From NCBI GenBank assembly GCA_036490335.1, contig DASXEB010000011.1, positions 124,001 to 188,000 of the forward strand: a DNA stretch of 64,000 nt, read 5' to 3'. Within the stretch, counting starts at the first letter, position 1. Each line of letters starts with the position of its first letter. Both the position numbers and the translations under genes were made by a program. Shown one piece after another: positions 48,598 to 57,014 of the stretch. The stretch comes from Palsa-1392 sp036490335. GTDB taxonomy: Bacteria > Verrucomicrobiota > Verrucomicrobiia > Chthoniobacterales > UBA10450. The notes beneath the pieces are model-generated. The model was not told the origin of the DNA, did not search any database, and saw nothing but the letters and a program-made list of their open reading frames with translations.

Positions 48598-50208
48598 ATG
48601 TCTACTCCATACGCCTTACACCATCTGCTCACTCAGAGCGCGCAACGTCAGCCGGACCGGGAGGCGGTGCGGCTGCGCGACGCCGCGATAACTTACCAGG
48701 AGCTGGAGCTTCAAAGTAATCAGCTCGCTAATGCACTCATCGCCGCGGGAGTGAAACCCGCCGATCGCGTCGGCGTTTATCTTTACAAGTCTCCCGCCGC
48801 GATTGTAACTATCTTTGCTATCCTAAAAACCGGCGCCTGCTATGTGCCGGTCGATGCAAACGCACCCGGCATGCGACTTATCGAGATTGCACGTCAGTGC
48901 GATTTCCGAGCGCTCATTACCAGTTCGGTCCTTTACGGCAAACTTGGCGAGTCCTATGTCAAGGACTGCGGGACAACCAGGACATTCTTTGTCGATCAAG
49001 TTCCCGAGACTGCAGTTACTCAAACCAGCTTTGCGTTTGCAGAGTTATTGCCCGCACAGTCAAAAGAGTTACCTGCGGTTCGCGTCACTGATCATGATCT
49101 GGCGTACATTCTCTTTACTTCCGGCTCCACCGGCACGCCGAAGGGAGTCATGCTTTCCCATTTGAATGCTTTGACCTTTGTTAACTGGGGCGCCGATACG
49201 TTTGCCATCAGGGCAAGCGATCGTCTCTCCAACCATGCTCCTTTTAATTTCGACCTGTCAGTCTTCGATATCTTCGTCGCGGCGAAAGCCGGAGCCGTTC
49301 TCTCGCTCGTGCCGGAAGGTCTTTCCATCTATCCTATCCAACTGTCGGCTTTCATTCAGGAGCAGGGGATAACCGTCTGGTATTCGGTCCCGATGGTGCT
49401 GAATCTGCTTCAGGCCCGCGGCAAGTTACAAGACCGTGATCTTAGTGCGCTAAGACTCGTTCTTTTCGCGGGCGAAGTTTTCCCCACGAAACATCTGCGC
49501 GCACTGATGGAAAAGCTGCCCCATCCTCGCTACGCCAACCTTTACGGACCGACCGAGACAAACGTCTGCGCCTATTACGAAGTCGAGCCATTAACGGAAG
49601 CTGACTCCGCTCCGATCCCGATCGGGAAAGCTTGTGCGAACACGGAGCTGATCGCGATTGACAGCGCTGGCCAAAGAGTAACTCGGATAGGTCAGGAAGG
49701 GTTACTCTACGCGCGCGGTTCGACTGTTATGCAGGGTTACTATGGCCGGCTGGAGGCGAGCAGAGAATGTTTCATCCTGAATCCTTTTGCTGCCGGTCGC
49801 GAAGAGAAACTCTACTGCACGGGTGACTGGGTGACACTGAATGACAAGGGTGAATATCTCTTTCTCGGCCGCCGGGATCACATGATCAAGACGCGCGGCT
49901 ATCGAGTAGAGTTAGGCGAGATAGAGGCGATCATGCTCGCGCATCCGGATGTCGAAGAAGCGGTCGCCTTGCCCATCCCGGACGAAGCGATTGGTAATAC
50001 GATTTGGGCGATCGCGACACTTACTGACGGCCGCGTCGTTGAAACAACGAAGTTCAAACAACATTGCGCGGAAAAGCTGCCAGCCTACATGGTGCCGGAA
50101 AAAGTAGAGTTTCGCGCTTCGCTCCCGCGGACTGACAATGGGAAGATCGATCGGCGGCGGCTTCTGCAGGAATGCCTCGAAGGAAAAGGCGGACCAGGCA
50201 GGAGTTAG
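48598..50208 (+). CDS. Stand-alone adenylation enzyme, predicted prolyl-AMP ligase
   Basis: A 536-residue ANL-superfamily enzyme with all core motifs: A3 'LFTSGSTGTPKGVMLSH' (about 172-188), A5 'YGPTETNV', A7 'YCTGDW', A8 'GRRDHMIKTRGYRVELGEIE' and A10 'NGKIDR' with Lys516. Reading the ten substrate-pocket positions against GrsA gives D219 L220 F223 Y262 L289 A291 L315 V323 C324 K516 (DLFYLALVCK), which differs at one place from the PltF-type proline code as I recall it (DLLYLALVCK). It would load L-proline (or a close analogue) on the nearby carrier proteins. No condensation domain is attached. The stop overlaps that of the convergent hddC gene. Confidence 0.88.
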   Translation: MSTPYALHHLLTQSAQRQPDREAVRLRDAAITYQELELQSNQLANALIAAGVKPADRVGVYLYKSPAAIVTIFAILKTGACYVPVDANAPGMRLIEIARQCDFRALITSSVLYGKLGESYVKDCGTTRTFFVDQVPETAVTQTSFAFAELLPAQSKELPAVRVTDHDLAYILFTSGSTGTPKGVMLSHLNALTFVNWGADTFAIRASDRLSNHAPFNFDLSVFDIFVAAKAGAVLSLVPEGLSIYPIQLSAFIQEQGITVWYSVPMVLNLLQARGKLQDRDLSALRLVLFAGEVFPTKHLRALMEKLPHPRYANLYGPTETNVCAYYEVEPLTEADSAPIPIGKACANTELIAIDSAGQRVTRIGQEGLLYARGSTVMQGYYGRLEASRECFILNPFAAGREEKLYCTGDWVTLNDKGEYLFLGRRDHMIKTRGYRVELGEIEAIMLAHPDVEEAVALPIPDEAIGNTIWAIATLTDGRVVETTKFKQHCAEKLPAYMVPEKVEFRASLPRTDNGKIDRRRLLQECLEGKGGPGRS

Positions 50209-50930
50209 TCGAGCCTAGCTCTTGCGGCGAATAGTGTTTGCGCGCGAGCGAGGTCTTCGGGAATCCCGATATCGATGAAAGTCCCTGCGGTGATGCAACC
50301 GTAAACTTTTTCTCCGAGCAGGCGCGGAAAGAGATCCTGTTCCAGCGAGATCTTCGTATCTTCGGGCAGACGTTCGATTATGTTTCGTCGCAGAAGGTAA
50401 ACACCGGCGTTAATGAGCCCGGTGCCACAGTTAGTTCCTTTCTCGATAAACCGGGTGATCCGGCAGTTAGGATCGACAATTGCACTGCCGTAGCGAGCCG
50501 TATCGGGAACTTCTTGAAGAACCATGACCAGGTCCGCACCTTGCTCGTGCATGAGTTTTTCCATCGAGTGTAAGTCCCACTCGACATAACTGTCCCCATT
50601 CAACACCAGAACGGGATCGGCGAGCTGAGGCAGCGCGTTTCTCAGCGCGCCTCCGGTGCCGAGCGGTTTGTTCTCTTGAGAATAAGAGATGCTGATGCCG
50701 AAGCGACTGCCATCTCCGAAGTAAGTCTCGATTGCCTCGGCCAAATAACCAGTGCCTAGAGCTAGCTCGCGCACGCCTCCCGCTTTCAATTTCTCGATAA
50801 GCAACTGAAGGAACGGAACGCCGGCGACGTGAGCCATCGATTTGGGCCGGTCGCTTAAAACCGTGCGAAGGCGCGTGCCCAGGCCGCCGCAAAGAATGAA
50901 CGCTTTTGTAACTCGATCCAGCTCGCTCAT
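50205..50930 (-). CDS. hddC: Sugar-phosphate nucleotidyltransferase, HddC-like
   Basis: A 241-residue NTP-transferase starting at the ATG at 50930. It opens 'KAFILCGGLGTRLRTVLSDRPKSMAHVAGVPFLQLLI', with the G-G-x-G-T-R-L and P-K motifs, and has 'VLNGDSYVEWDL' for the metal site. The length and 'VLSDRPKSMA' form agree with heptose-1-phosphate guanylyltransferase HddC, the last step to GDP-heptose, rather than glucose-1-phosphate enzymes. hddA is in the same locus. A GmhB phosphatase is not seen here. Confidence 0.78.
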   Translation of the reverse strand: MSELDRVTKAFILCGGLGTRLRTVLSDRPKSMAHVAGVPFLQLLIEKLKAGGVRELALGTGYLAEAIETYFGDGSRFGISISYSQENKPLGTGGALRNALPQLADPVLVLNGDSYVEWDLHSMEKLMHEQGADLVMVLQEVPDTARYGSAIVDPNCRITRFIEKGTNCGTGLINAGVYLLRRNIIERLPEDTKISLEQDLFPRLLGEKVYGCITAGTFIDIGIPEDLARAQTLFAARARLD

Positions 50931-51000
50931 GGTTGTAACTCTTATCTCAACGGGAATAAACTCCTTGCCCGGTCGGAACAGGCAAGGCACCTTTTGGTGA

Positions 51001-51693
51001 ATGTATCTCTTACGGAAACTCCTTGACCTTTCAGAGGCATGGCTGGAACGCCTTTTCCCAAAGTGGGCGCATGCGCGGCAGGTTTCGAAGTGGGACAAGC
51101 ATTGGCAGAATCCAAATTATAATCCATTCTGGAAAACCGACCAGCCGCAAAAGGAACTCGTGGAAGCGATCGAGGCGGGCTGGTTCGCAAAAGACGGGCG
51201 AGTCATTGACCTTGGATGTGGCAATGGCGAAGTAAGTCGGTGGCTCGCGCAAGAGGGGTTCGAAGTCATCGGTGTAGATTACAGCAGCAAGGCGATAGCC
51301 AACTGTCGGCGACTTTCTCTCGGACAGGAAAGGGTTCCCACTTTCCAGGTCGCCGACTTATGCGCCCCGAATCTTCAGCTTCCGATCGCGGCTGGTCTTT
51401 TCGACCGCGGGTGTTTTCATCGCATCGCGGATAACTGTCGCGAAGTCTTCGTGCAAAATATGGCACGCGCGACCGTGCGAGGCGGTCACTTCCTTTTGCT
51501 TGCGGGAACTTTTCAGCGATCCGACTTTGCGCATTATCGCGGGGCGCGATCGGAGCGGGAGTTACGCGAGCACATCGAGAGTTTGTTTGGCAGTTACTTT
51601 TCGATCGATCGCTCCGAGGCAGGAGTTATCAATGCGCAGGAAGGCCACGCCGGAATGCCGGCGATGGCTTTCTGGATGACTCGTCGCGAGTGA
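51001..51693 (+). CDS. SAM-dependent methyltransferase
   Basis: A 230-residue class I methyltransferase. The SAM site is 'GRVIDLGCGNGEVSRWLAQEGFEVIGVDYS' (about 87-115), followed by motif II/III-like 'LFDRGCFHRI'. The N-terminus has a 'WDKHWQNPNYNPFWKTD' segment as in thiopurine/thiol-type methyltransferases. It sits between hddC and the carrier-protein genes, so the substrate may be the carrier-bound product or a sugar; the sequence does not decide. Confidence 0.8.
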   Translation: MYLLRKLLDLSEAWLERLFPKWAHARQVSKWDKHWQNPNYNPFWKTDQPQKELVEAIEAGWFAKDGRVIDLGCGNGEVSRWLAQEGFEVIGVDYSSKAIANCRRLSLGQERVPTFQVADLCAPNLQLPIAAGLFDRGCFHRIADNCREVFVQNMARATVRGGHFLLLAGTFQRSDFAHYRGARSERELREHIESLFGSYFSIDRSEAGVINAQEGHAGMPAMAFWMTRRE

Positions 51694-51738
51694 CTAGGGT
51701 TAGCGAGCGACAACGCGATACTCGGCGGACAGTTACTG

Positions 51739-51987
51739 TCAGGTCGCCGAACTTGTCTTTTCCTTGGATTTCGCGTCGATCAGGTTTTCAATCGCGCGCA
51801 AGGTGGTGAAGTTTTCCGCGACCAATTCTTCCTCTTCGAGCCGGACGTTGAGATCGGTATCGAGGAATGTGACCAAACGAATAAAGGCGAGTGAATCGAT
51901 GTGAAGGGGCTCGTCCGGATCGGTGACCGGCGGGAGTGAGCCACGATTGTTATTAATGTATTCTTTCAGCTTTTGTGCTGCATCCAT
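51739..51987 (-). CDS. Acyl/peptidyl carrier protein 1
   Basis: An 82-residue carrier protein. The phosphopantetheine site is Ser32 in 'HIDSLAFIRLVTFL'. It is the paralogue of the protein at 53444 (shared 'LK-Y-I', 'DEP', 'IDSL', 'EEL-AENF-TLR'). It sits 66 bp downstream of the halogenase gene in the same direction. By analogy with PltL it would carry the prolyl or pyrrolyl thioester. No phosphopantetheinyl transferase is in the window. Confidence 0.85.
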   Translation of the reverse strand: MDAAQKLKEYINNNRGSLPPVTDPDEPLHIDSLAFIRLVTFLDTDLNVRLEEEELVAENFTTLRAIENLIDAKSKEKTSSAT

Positions 51988-52053
51988 ATAATGAGTTAGT
52001 GAGTTGAAGGTGCGATTCGTGCCGAAGACAATGCCGTCGCCCGGCGACGGCAG

Positions 52054-53334
52054 TTAGTCGATAGGAATGTCGGATAACTGTCCGGCGAACATGTGATTTG
52101 GAGTTGTCTCCACCGTGTGAATGAACTTGCGCATGGCATCGAGGACGGGCACTTCCTTGCGATCGAAGACTTCGCCCTGGAGCAGGCGCAGGACTTCCAT
52201 GCGATGGTCCTTGGAGGCGATGAAGTGAGTGAAAAGCGGGAGTAGCTTGTAGTAGAGCCGGATGAATTCGTACCAGATCTCGGTGCCGGAACGCAGCTTC
52301 TTCTCGTAAGGTTTGAGCGCGGCTTCGCTGAAGTCGTTATTCTCGAAAGCATATTTGATGCGCTCGGATGAATACTTCGCGCTGTAGAGAGCTACACTTA
52401 CCCCGGATGAGAAGATCGGGTCCACGAAGCGCGCCGCGTCGCCGATGAGGACGAAACCGTTCCCGGCAAAGGTATCCATCTTATAACTATAGTCACCTTC
52501 GAGTTTGTAGTCATTGACCCGGATCGCGTTTCGCATCGCTTCGGCGAGGTCAGGATTGGAAGCGACATACTTATCGAAGTAACCCTGCGGATCCATCTTC
52601 GAGGTCTTAAAGACTTCCTTCTCGGCGACGATACCCATTGAGGTGATTTCTTCGGTGATTGGGATTTGCCAGGCCCAGCCGCGTTTCACGGGCAGGAAAT
52701 AGATGTGGATATATTCCGACGACGCCATTTTGCCTTTGTCGACGTTCTTGAACCAGGCGTGGACCGCGAATTGATCGAAGATAGGATCGTTCTTTTTAAC
52801 TTTGAGCTGCTTGCCCAAAAGCGTCGCGCGACCACTCGCATCGACGACGACGCGCGCGGGCACTTCGATTTCCTGGTTCGCGACCCGGATGGTGATTCCC
52901 CGGGCATAGTTATTCTCGTCGAATAGCACCTTCGTCGCGCTAACTCCCTGATAAACTTTGGTGCCGAGACTTTCGGCATGTTTCAAAAGGAGAAGGTCGA
53001 ACTTTTTCCGATCGACATGATAGGTGTAGTCCTGGTGAATTTTTTCCTGCGGAAACTCGTTGAAGGCAATCGCCGCCTCGCCTTTCGCGACCGGCGGATG
53101 CCATGATGCGCCGTATTTTTTTACGAAGCCTTCCCTTTCCAGGACCGGCAGAAAATCGAGCTCGTCGAAGACGCGGACGGACGACATGACCATGGATTCG
53201 CCGACGTGATCGCGCGGATGGTTGGCACCTTCGTAGATGGTGTTTTTGATGCCAGCTTTGGAGAGATAGCAACCGAGGGCCGAGCCGGCCGGGCCGCCGC
53301 CGACGATGACGACTTCGTTAGTTCCGTTGTTCAT
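52054..53334 (-). CDS. PltA-like flavin-dependent halogenase
   Basis: A 426-residue enzyme that looks close to the pyrrolyl-carrier-protein halogenases (PltA, Bmp2 group). Key features: 'IVGGGPAGSALGCYLSKAG' FAD loop, 'RDHVGESM' (41-48), Lys72/73 in 'VKKYGASW' at the position of the catalytic lysine, 'YHVDRKKFDLLLLKHAESLG', W220-A-W-Q-I-P225, and 'GDAARFVDPIFSSGVSVAL' (298-316). The C-terminal 'WYEFIRLYYKLLPLFTHF' segment is also shared with PltA as I recall it. It would chlorinate or brominate an aromatic ring tethered to a carrier. It lies between the two carrier-protein genes in one leftward operon. Confidence 0.85.
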   Translation of the reverse strand: MNNGTNEVVIVGGGPAGSALGCYLSKAGIKNTIYEGANHPRDHVGESMVMSSVRVFDELDFLPVLEREGFVKKYGASWHPPVAKGEAAIAFNEFPQEKIHQDYTYHVDRKKFDLLLLKHAESLGTKVYQGVSATKVLFDENNYARGITIRVANQEIEVPARVVVDASGRATLLGKQLKVKKNDPIFDQFAVHAWFKNVDKGKMASSEYIHIYFLPVKRGWAWQIPITEEITSMGIVAEKEVFKTSKMDPQGYFDKYVASNPDLAEAMRNAIRVNDYKLEGDYSYKMDTFAGNGFVLIGDAARFVDPIFSSGVSVALYSAKYSSERIKYAFENNDFSEAALKPYEKKLRSGTEIWYEFIRLYYKLLPLFTHFIASKDHRMEVLRLLQGEVFDRKEVPVLDAMRKFIHTVETTPNHMFAGQLSDIPID

Positions 53335-53443
53335 AATTTGAAAAATCCGACGTTGAAGAATGACACAGGCGCCGGGAGCCGCAAGTCGCCCGAGCGCGGC
53401 GTGTCGATAAGTGAGTTAGTGAGTTTCATGGATGGCGAGTGAC

Positions 53444-53710
53444 TCAGACGCGGCGCGAGTCGGCGGCGTCGGAATCATCGGTTACAGGAGATTTCTTCGC
53501 AAGAAGCACGCCCAAGGTGCGCAATGTGACAAAATTTTCTGCCAAAAGTTCCTCGTCACCGATTTGAATCCCAAGCTCGCTCTCCATGAATCCGACGAGG
53601 CGGATGACTCCGAGTGAGTCGATGCCGATCGGTTCATCGAGATCGGTCAGCGGGACGTCGCCCGGGCGATGGGCGTCAATGTAATCCTTGAGTTTCCGAG
53701 GTATCTCCAT
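53444..53710 (-). CDS. Acyl/peptidyl carrier protein 2
   Basis: An 88-residue carrier protein with phosphopantetheine Ser32 in 'GIDSLGVIRLVGFM'. It is similar to the carrier at 51739 over its whole length. It is the first gene of the leftward operon (carrier 2, halogenase, carrier 1). Two carriers for one adenylation enzyme suggest either a loading and a modification carrier, or two products. Confidence 0.85.
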   Translation of the reverse strand: MEIPRKLKDYIDAHRPGDVPLTDLDEPIGIDSLGVIRLVGFMESELGIQIGDEELLAENFVTLRTLGVLLAKKSPVTDDSDAADSRRV

Positions 53711-54025
53711 AGGCCGTTGAGTGGATTGGTAGAATTGCGGTAGGTCTGCGGTAAAGGTCAGAGTGGAGGAGTTATCGCACGGTCTTTTCCTTTAGCGCCA
53801 AGACCGGACCGTTTCCACTCTTTCGTGCTGCTGGCGCCAGTGTAGGATAAGTGGCGGCGGAAGAAAAGTCTTTTTCTCGCGCGGCGAAGAATTTTTCTGC
53901 CGTGGAAGTATTTGCTCGACAGCGCCGACTTGATCGGCTAACATTTCGGCCAGTTTAGATCGCTTCGCCCGGCGTATCCCTGCCGCGCTCCAAGGTTCGC
54001 GAACGCGATCGCAGCTTCACCTTCG
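53711..54025. promoter_or_regulatory. Divergent intergenic region, carrier protein 2 / Kelch protein
   Basis: A 315-base gap between divergent genes that must hold promoters for the carrier-halogenase operon and the Kelch gene. It has A/T-rich stretches around 53860-53905 but I cannot assign -35/-10 boxes with confidence. No ORF or RNA gene is visible. Confidence 0.4.
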
Positions 54026-56980
54026 ATGAAAACCGTATCGTTATTCTTATTGCTGATTGTTTCGATTTTCGCCGCGAGCACGAGCCGCGCGACAATTCAA
54101 TTACCGGCGCCGCGGGTCGGCCACACGGCGACTCGTTTGTATTCGGGGTTAGTCCTGATCGCTGGCGGCACGAACGAGACCGCAACCCTGCAGACTGCGC
54201 TGCTCTACGATCCGCAAACAGGTGAATTTACCGCGACCGGGCCCATGACTGTTCCGCGCGCTTATCATGCGGCGACATTGTTAGGCGACGGCCGGGTTTT
54301 GCTCACTGGAGGATCGCAGGGCGCCAACAAGCCACTACTCAGCTCGGCCGAAATCTATGACCCGGCCACGAAAACGTTCACGGCGACGACTCATCTCATG
54401 AGTGTCCCGCGCGAAAACCACACGGCGACTCTGCTTAGGGATGGTCTCGTCGTCATCGTCGGCGGCAAGACGGCTGATCTTTTTAATCCTACCACTCAGG
54501 TCTTCAGCGAAATTTCCAACCCACCGACGAACCGGACGAATCAGGCTGCGGTTTTGTTGGACAACGGAACTGTTCTGATAACTGGCGGCTACGTCGACAA
54601 CCAGCCGTCGGCCGAGGCATGGATCTACGATCCGACGACGAACAAGTTCACTTTGCTGGTTGGGAAAATGCTGATACCGCGCGCGAACCAGGGGATGAGT
54701 CTGTTGTTAAGTGGCAAGGTCCTGGTCACGGGAGGATTTAGCGGCACGAGTCCCCATGATGAGTGCGATATCTACGATCCGGTCGCGCAGGTTTTCAGCT
54801 CGACGCGACATATGTTTTACCATCGTTCAAACCAGGAACAGATGACTTTGCCTAACGGCAAAGTGCTGGTGGTAGGCGGCACGACTTTGGAGAGCGGATT
54901 TCTTTTTGATAACGAGATCTATGACCCGGGCGCGGGCACATGGACGATCGCTGACACGATGCAGCAGAACCGGTCGGGCGCGACCGCGACGTTGCTCGAC
55001 AACGGCAACGTCTTTGTCGTCGGTGGTGTCACTGGTAACACTACTTTGCAAACCGCCGAGATCCTTAGCCCGACGACTCATGCTTTCACTCGAGTCGGAG
55101 ATATGACTGTGCCGCGCAACCAGCATACCGATACCTTGTTGTCGGATGGCACAGTCTTACTCGCTGCCGGAAGCACCGATTTCGACTTCCTTAGTTCGGC
55201 GGAAGTTTTCAACCCGTCGACGAACACCTTCTCGGCCGTCGGCTCGCTCTCGATCGCGCGCAAGAGTCAAACCGCTACCTTGCTCAATAACTCGATGGTC
55301 CTTATCGCCGGCGGCAAGAGCGCGCAAGGCGACCTCGCATCGGCAGAGTTATATAACCCTTCGACCAAAACCTTCAGCCAGACTAACCCAATGAACAATG
55401 GTCGCTCGCTTCACACCGCGACCTTGCTGAACAATGGCCAGGTGTTGATCGCTGGCGGCCGCGAAGGTGCGACCCCTATTAAGACGACAGAGTTATTCGA
55501 CCCCACCAGCGACACTTTCACTCTTACCGGCTCGCTCAATGTGCAGAGGAAACGCCACGCGGCGAATCTCCTTCTCGATGGCACAGTCATGGTCGAAGGC
55601 GGCGCCTCAGAGTCAAATGGTGTCGATACGGACGCAGGCACGCCGACGGCGGAGATTTACTCTCCCACTACTGGCGTCTGGACTCAGGTGGGGAATATGA
55701 GCACGGGTCGCACCGAGCAGACAGCAACCCGGTTGCAGGACGGCACGGTGTTAGTCGCCGGCGGTGTTTCGGTGGTCCTGCCGTCGGACTTATATCATCC
55801 AGTCTTAAAGAATTTCTCGACGGTCGACGGTTTGATTCAGCCGCGGCAGAGACATGTCGCGGTGTTGTTATCAAATCCGGCGTGGGGCTCGCTCGTCGGC
55901 AAGGTCTTGGAAATCGGCGGCGCCTCGACGGGTAGCTCCGTCTTCGGCGGCTTGCAGAATGCTTTGGATACGGTTGAGATTTACGACCCTGCAACCGCGC
56001 AATTCAGTCTTTTCGGTCACATGACTCAAGCCCGGCAGAATCACACCGCGACCATGTTGAACGACGGACGCATTCTCATCGCCGGCGGAGTGAGCAGTCC
56101 GGCGATCAGCGAGACCGCCGAGACTCTGCCCTTTGCCGACGGCACGCCAACACCTGCGCCGACCTTGCCGGGTAATTTGTTGAATATCTCGACACGGCTT
56201 AACACCGGCACGGGAGATGACAATTTGATCGCCGGATTTATTATCACCGGCGGAACGACTCCTAAGACTGTTTACATCCGCGCACTCGGCCCCTCGCTTA
56301 AGCTGGCCAAGCCGCCAGTCACAGACGCGCTCGCCGATCCTGTTCTTGAGTTACACAAGCCCGACGGCACAGTTATAACTAACGACGATTGGCGCGACAC
56401 TCAGCAGGCGGAAATCCAGGCGACCGGCATCCCGCCGACGGCAAACGCCGAATCAGCAATCATCGCCCAACTTCCGCCGGCCAATCCGACCGACCCCGCG
56501 AGCGGCGCTTACACCGCGATCGTCCGTGGCAAAAATAATACTACGGGAGTTACATTACTCGAAGTCTACGATCTCGACGCGCCGGAGCCAGCCTCACAAC
56601 TGGCTAACATCAGTTCGCGCGGTTTCGTCGGCACGGGTGACGACGTCATCATCGGTGGATTCATCATCGGGCCGACTCCGCCGACGGGCGAAAAAATATT
56701 GGTCCGCGCAATTGGTCCATCCCTGGCGGGCCAGGTGACCGCTCCGTTGCAGAATCCTTATCTCCAGGTTTTCGACGAGAACGGCACGCGCATCGCGGCC
56801 AATGATAACTGGCAAACGCCCAATGGCGCCGCGATCCGTGCGACTGGCTTGCCACCGCGCAATCCGCTCGAATCCGCCGTGCTGTTAGTCAATCCCGCGG
56901 CGAGCAATTACACCGCGATCGTCGAGGGAGCGGGCGGCGGCACCGGCGTGGCCCTGGTCGAAGTGTATCACTTGAACTGA
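54026..56980 (+). CDS. Secreted Kelch-repeat protein with tandem C-terminal beta domains
   Basis: A 984-residue exported protein (signal peptide KTVSLFLLLIVSIFAASTSRA). Residues about 30-700 contain 12 or more Kelch-type blades of the form 'HTATLL-G-VLI-GG...AE-YDP-T--F', making one or two beta-propellers as in galactose-oxidase-like proteins. Residues 715-984 hold two copies of a 130-residue beta domain with 'GTGDDNLIAGFII', 'IRALGPSL' and 'D-N-W' motifs, common in Verrucomicrobia and Acidobacteria surface proteins. A copper-radical active site is not evident, so it may bind the glycan. Confidence 0.85.
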   Translation: MKTVSLFLLLIVSIFAASTSRATIQLPAPRVGHTATRLYSGLVLIAGGTNETATLQTALLYDPQTGEFTATGPMTVPRAYHAATLLGDGRVLLTGGSQGANKPLLSSAEIYDPATKTFTATTHLMSVPRENHTATLLRDGLVVIVGGKTADLFNPTTQVFSEISNPPTNRTNQAAVLLDNGTVLITGGYVDNQPSAEAWIYDPTTNKFTLLVGKMLIPRANQGMSLLLSGKVLVTGGFSGTSPHDECDIYDPVAQVFSSTRHMFYHRSNQEQMTLPNGKVLVVGGTTLESGFLFDNEIYDPGAGTWTIADTMQQNRSGATATLLDNGNVFVVGGVTGNTTLQTAEILSPTTHAFTRVGDMTVPRNQHTDTLLSDGTVLLAAGSTDFDFLSSAEVFNPSTNTFSAVGSLSIARKSQTATLLNNSMVLIAGGKSAQGDLASAELYNPSTKTFSQTNPMNNGRSLHTATLLNNGQVLIAGGREGATPIKTTELFDPTSDTFTLTGSLNVQRKRHAANLLLDGTVMVEGGASESNGVDTDAGTPTAEIYSPTTGVWTQVGNMSTGRTEQTATRLQDGTVLVAGGVSVVLPSDLYHPVLKNFSTVDGLIQPRQRHVAVLLSNPAWGSLVGKVLEIGGASTGSSVFGGLQNALDTVEIYDPATAQFSLFGHMTQARQNHTATMLNDGRILIAGGVSSPAISETAETLPFADGTPTPAPTLPGNLLNISTRLNTGTGDDNLIAGFIITGGTTPKTVYIRALGPSLKLAKPPVTDALADPVLELHKPDGTVITNDDWRDTQQAEIQATGIPPTANAESAIIAQLPPANPTDPASGAYTAIVRGKNNTTGVTLLEVYDLDAPEPASQLANISSRGFVGTGDDVIIGGFIIGPTPPTGEKILVRAIGPSLAGQVTAPLQNPYLQVFDENGTRIAANDNWQTPNGAAIRATGLPPRNPLESAVLLVNPAASNYTAIVEGAGGGTGVALVEVYHLN

Positions 56981-57014
56981 GTGGCTCTGGCCTAACGAGT
57001 ATAAGTCGACAAGG

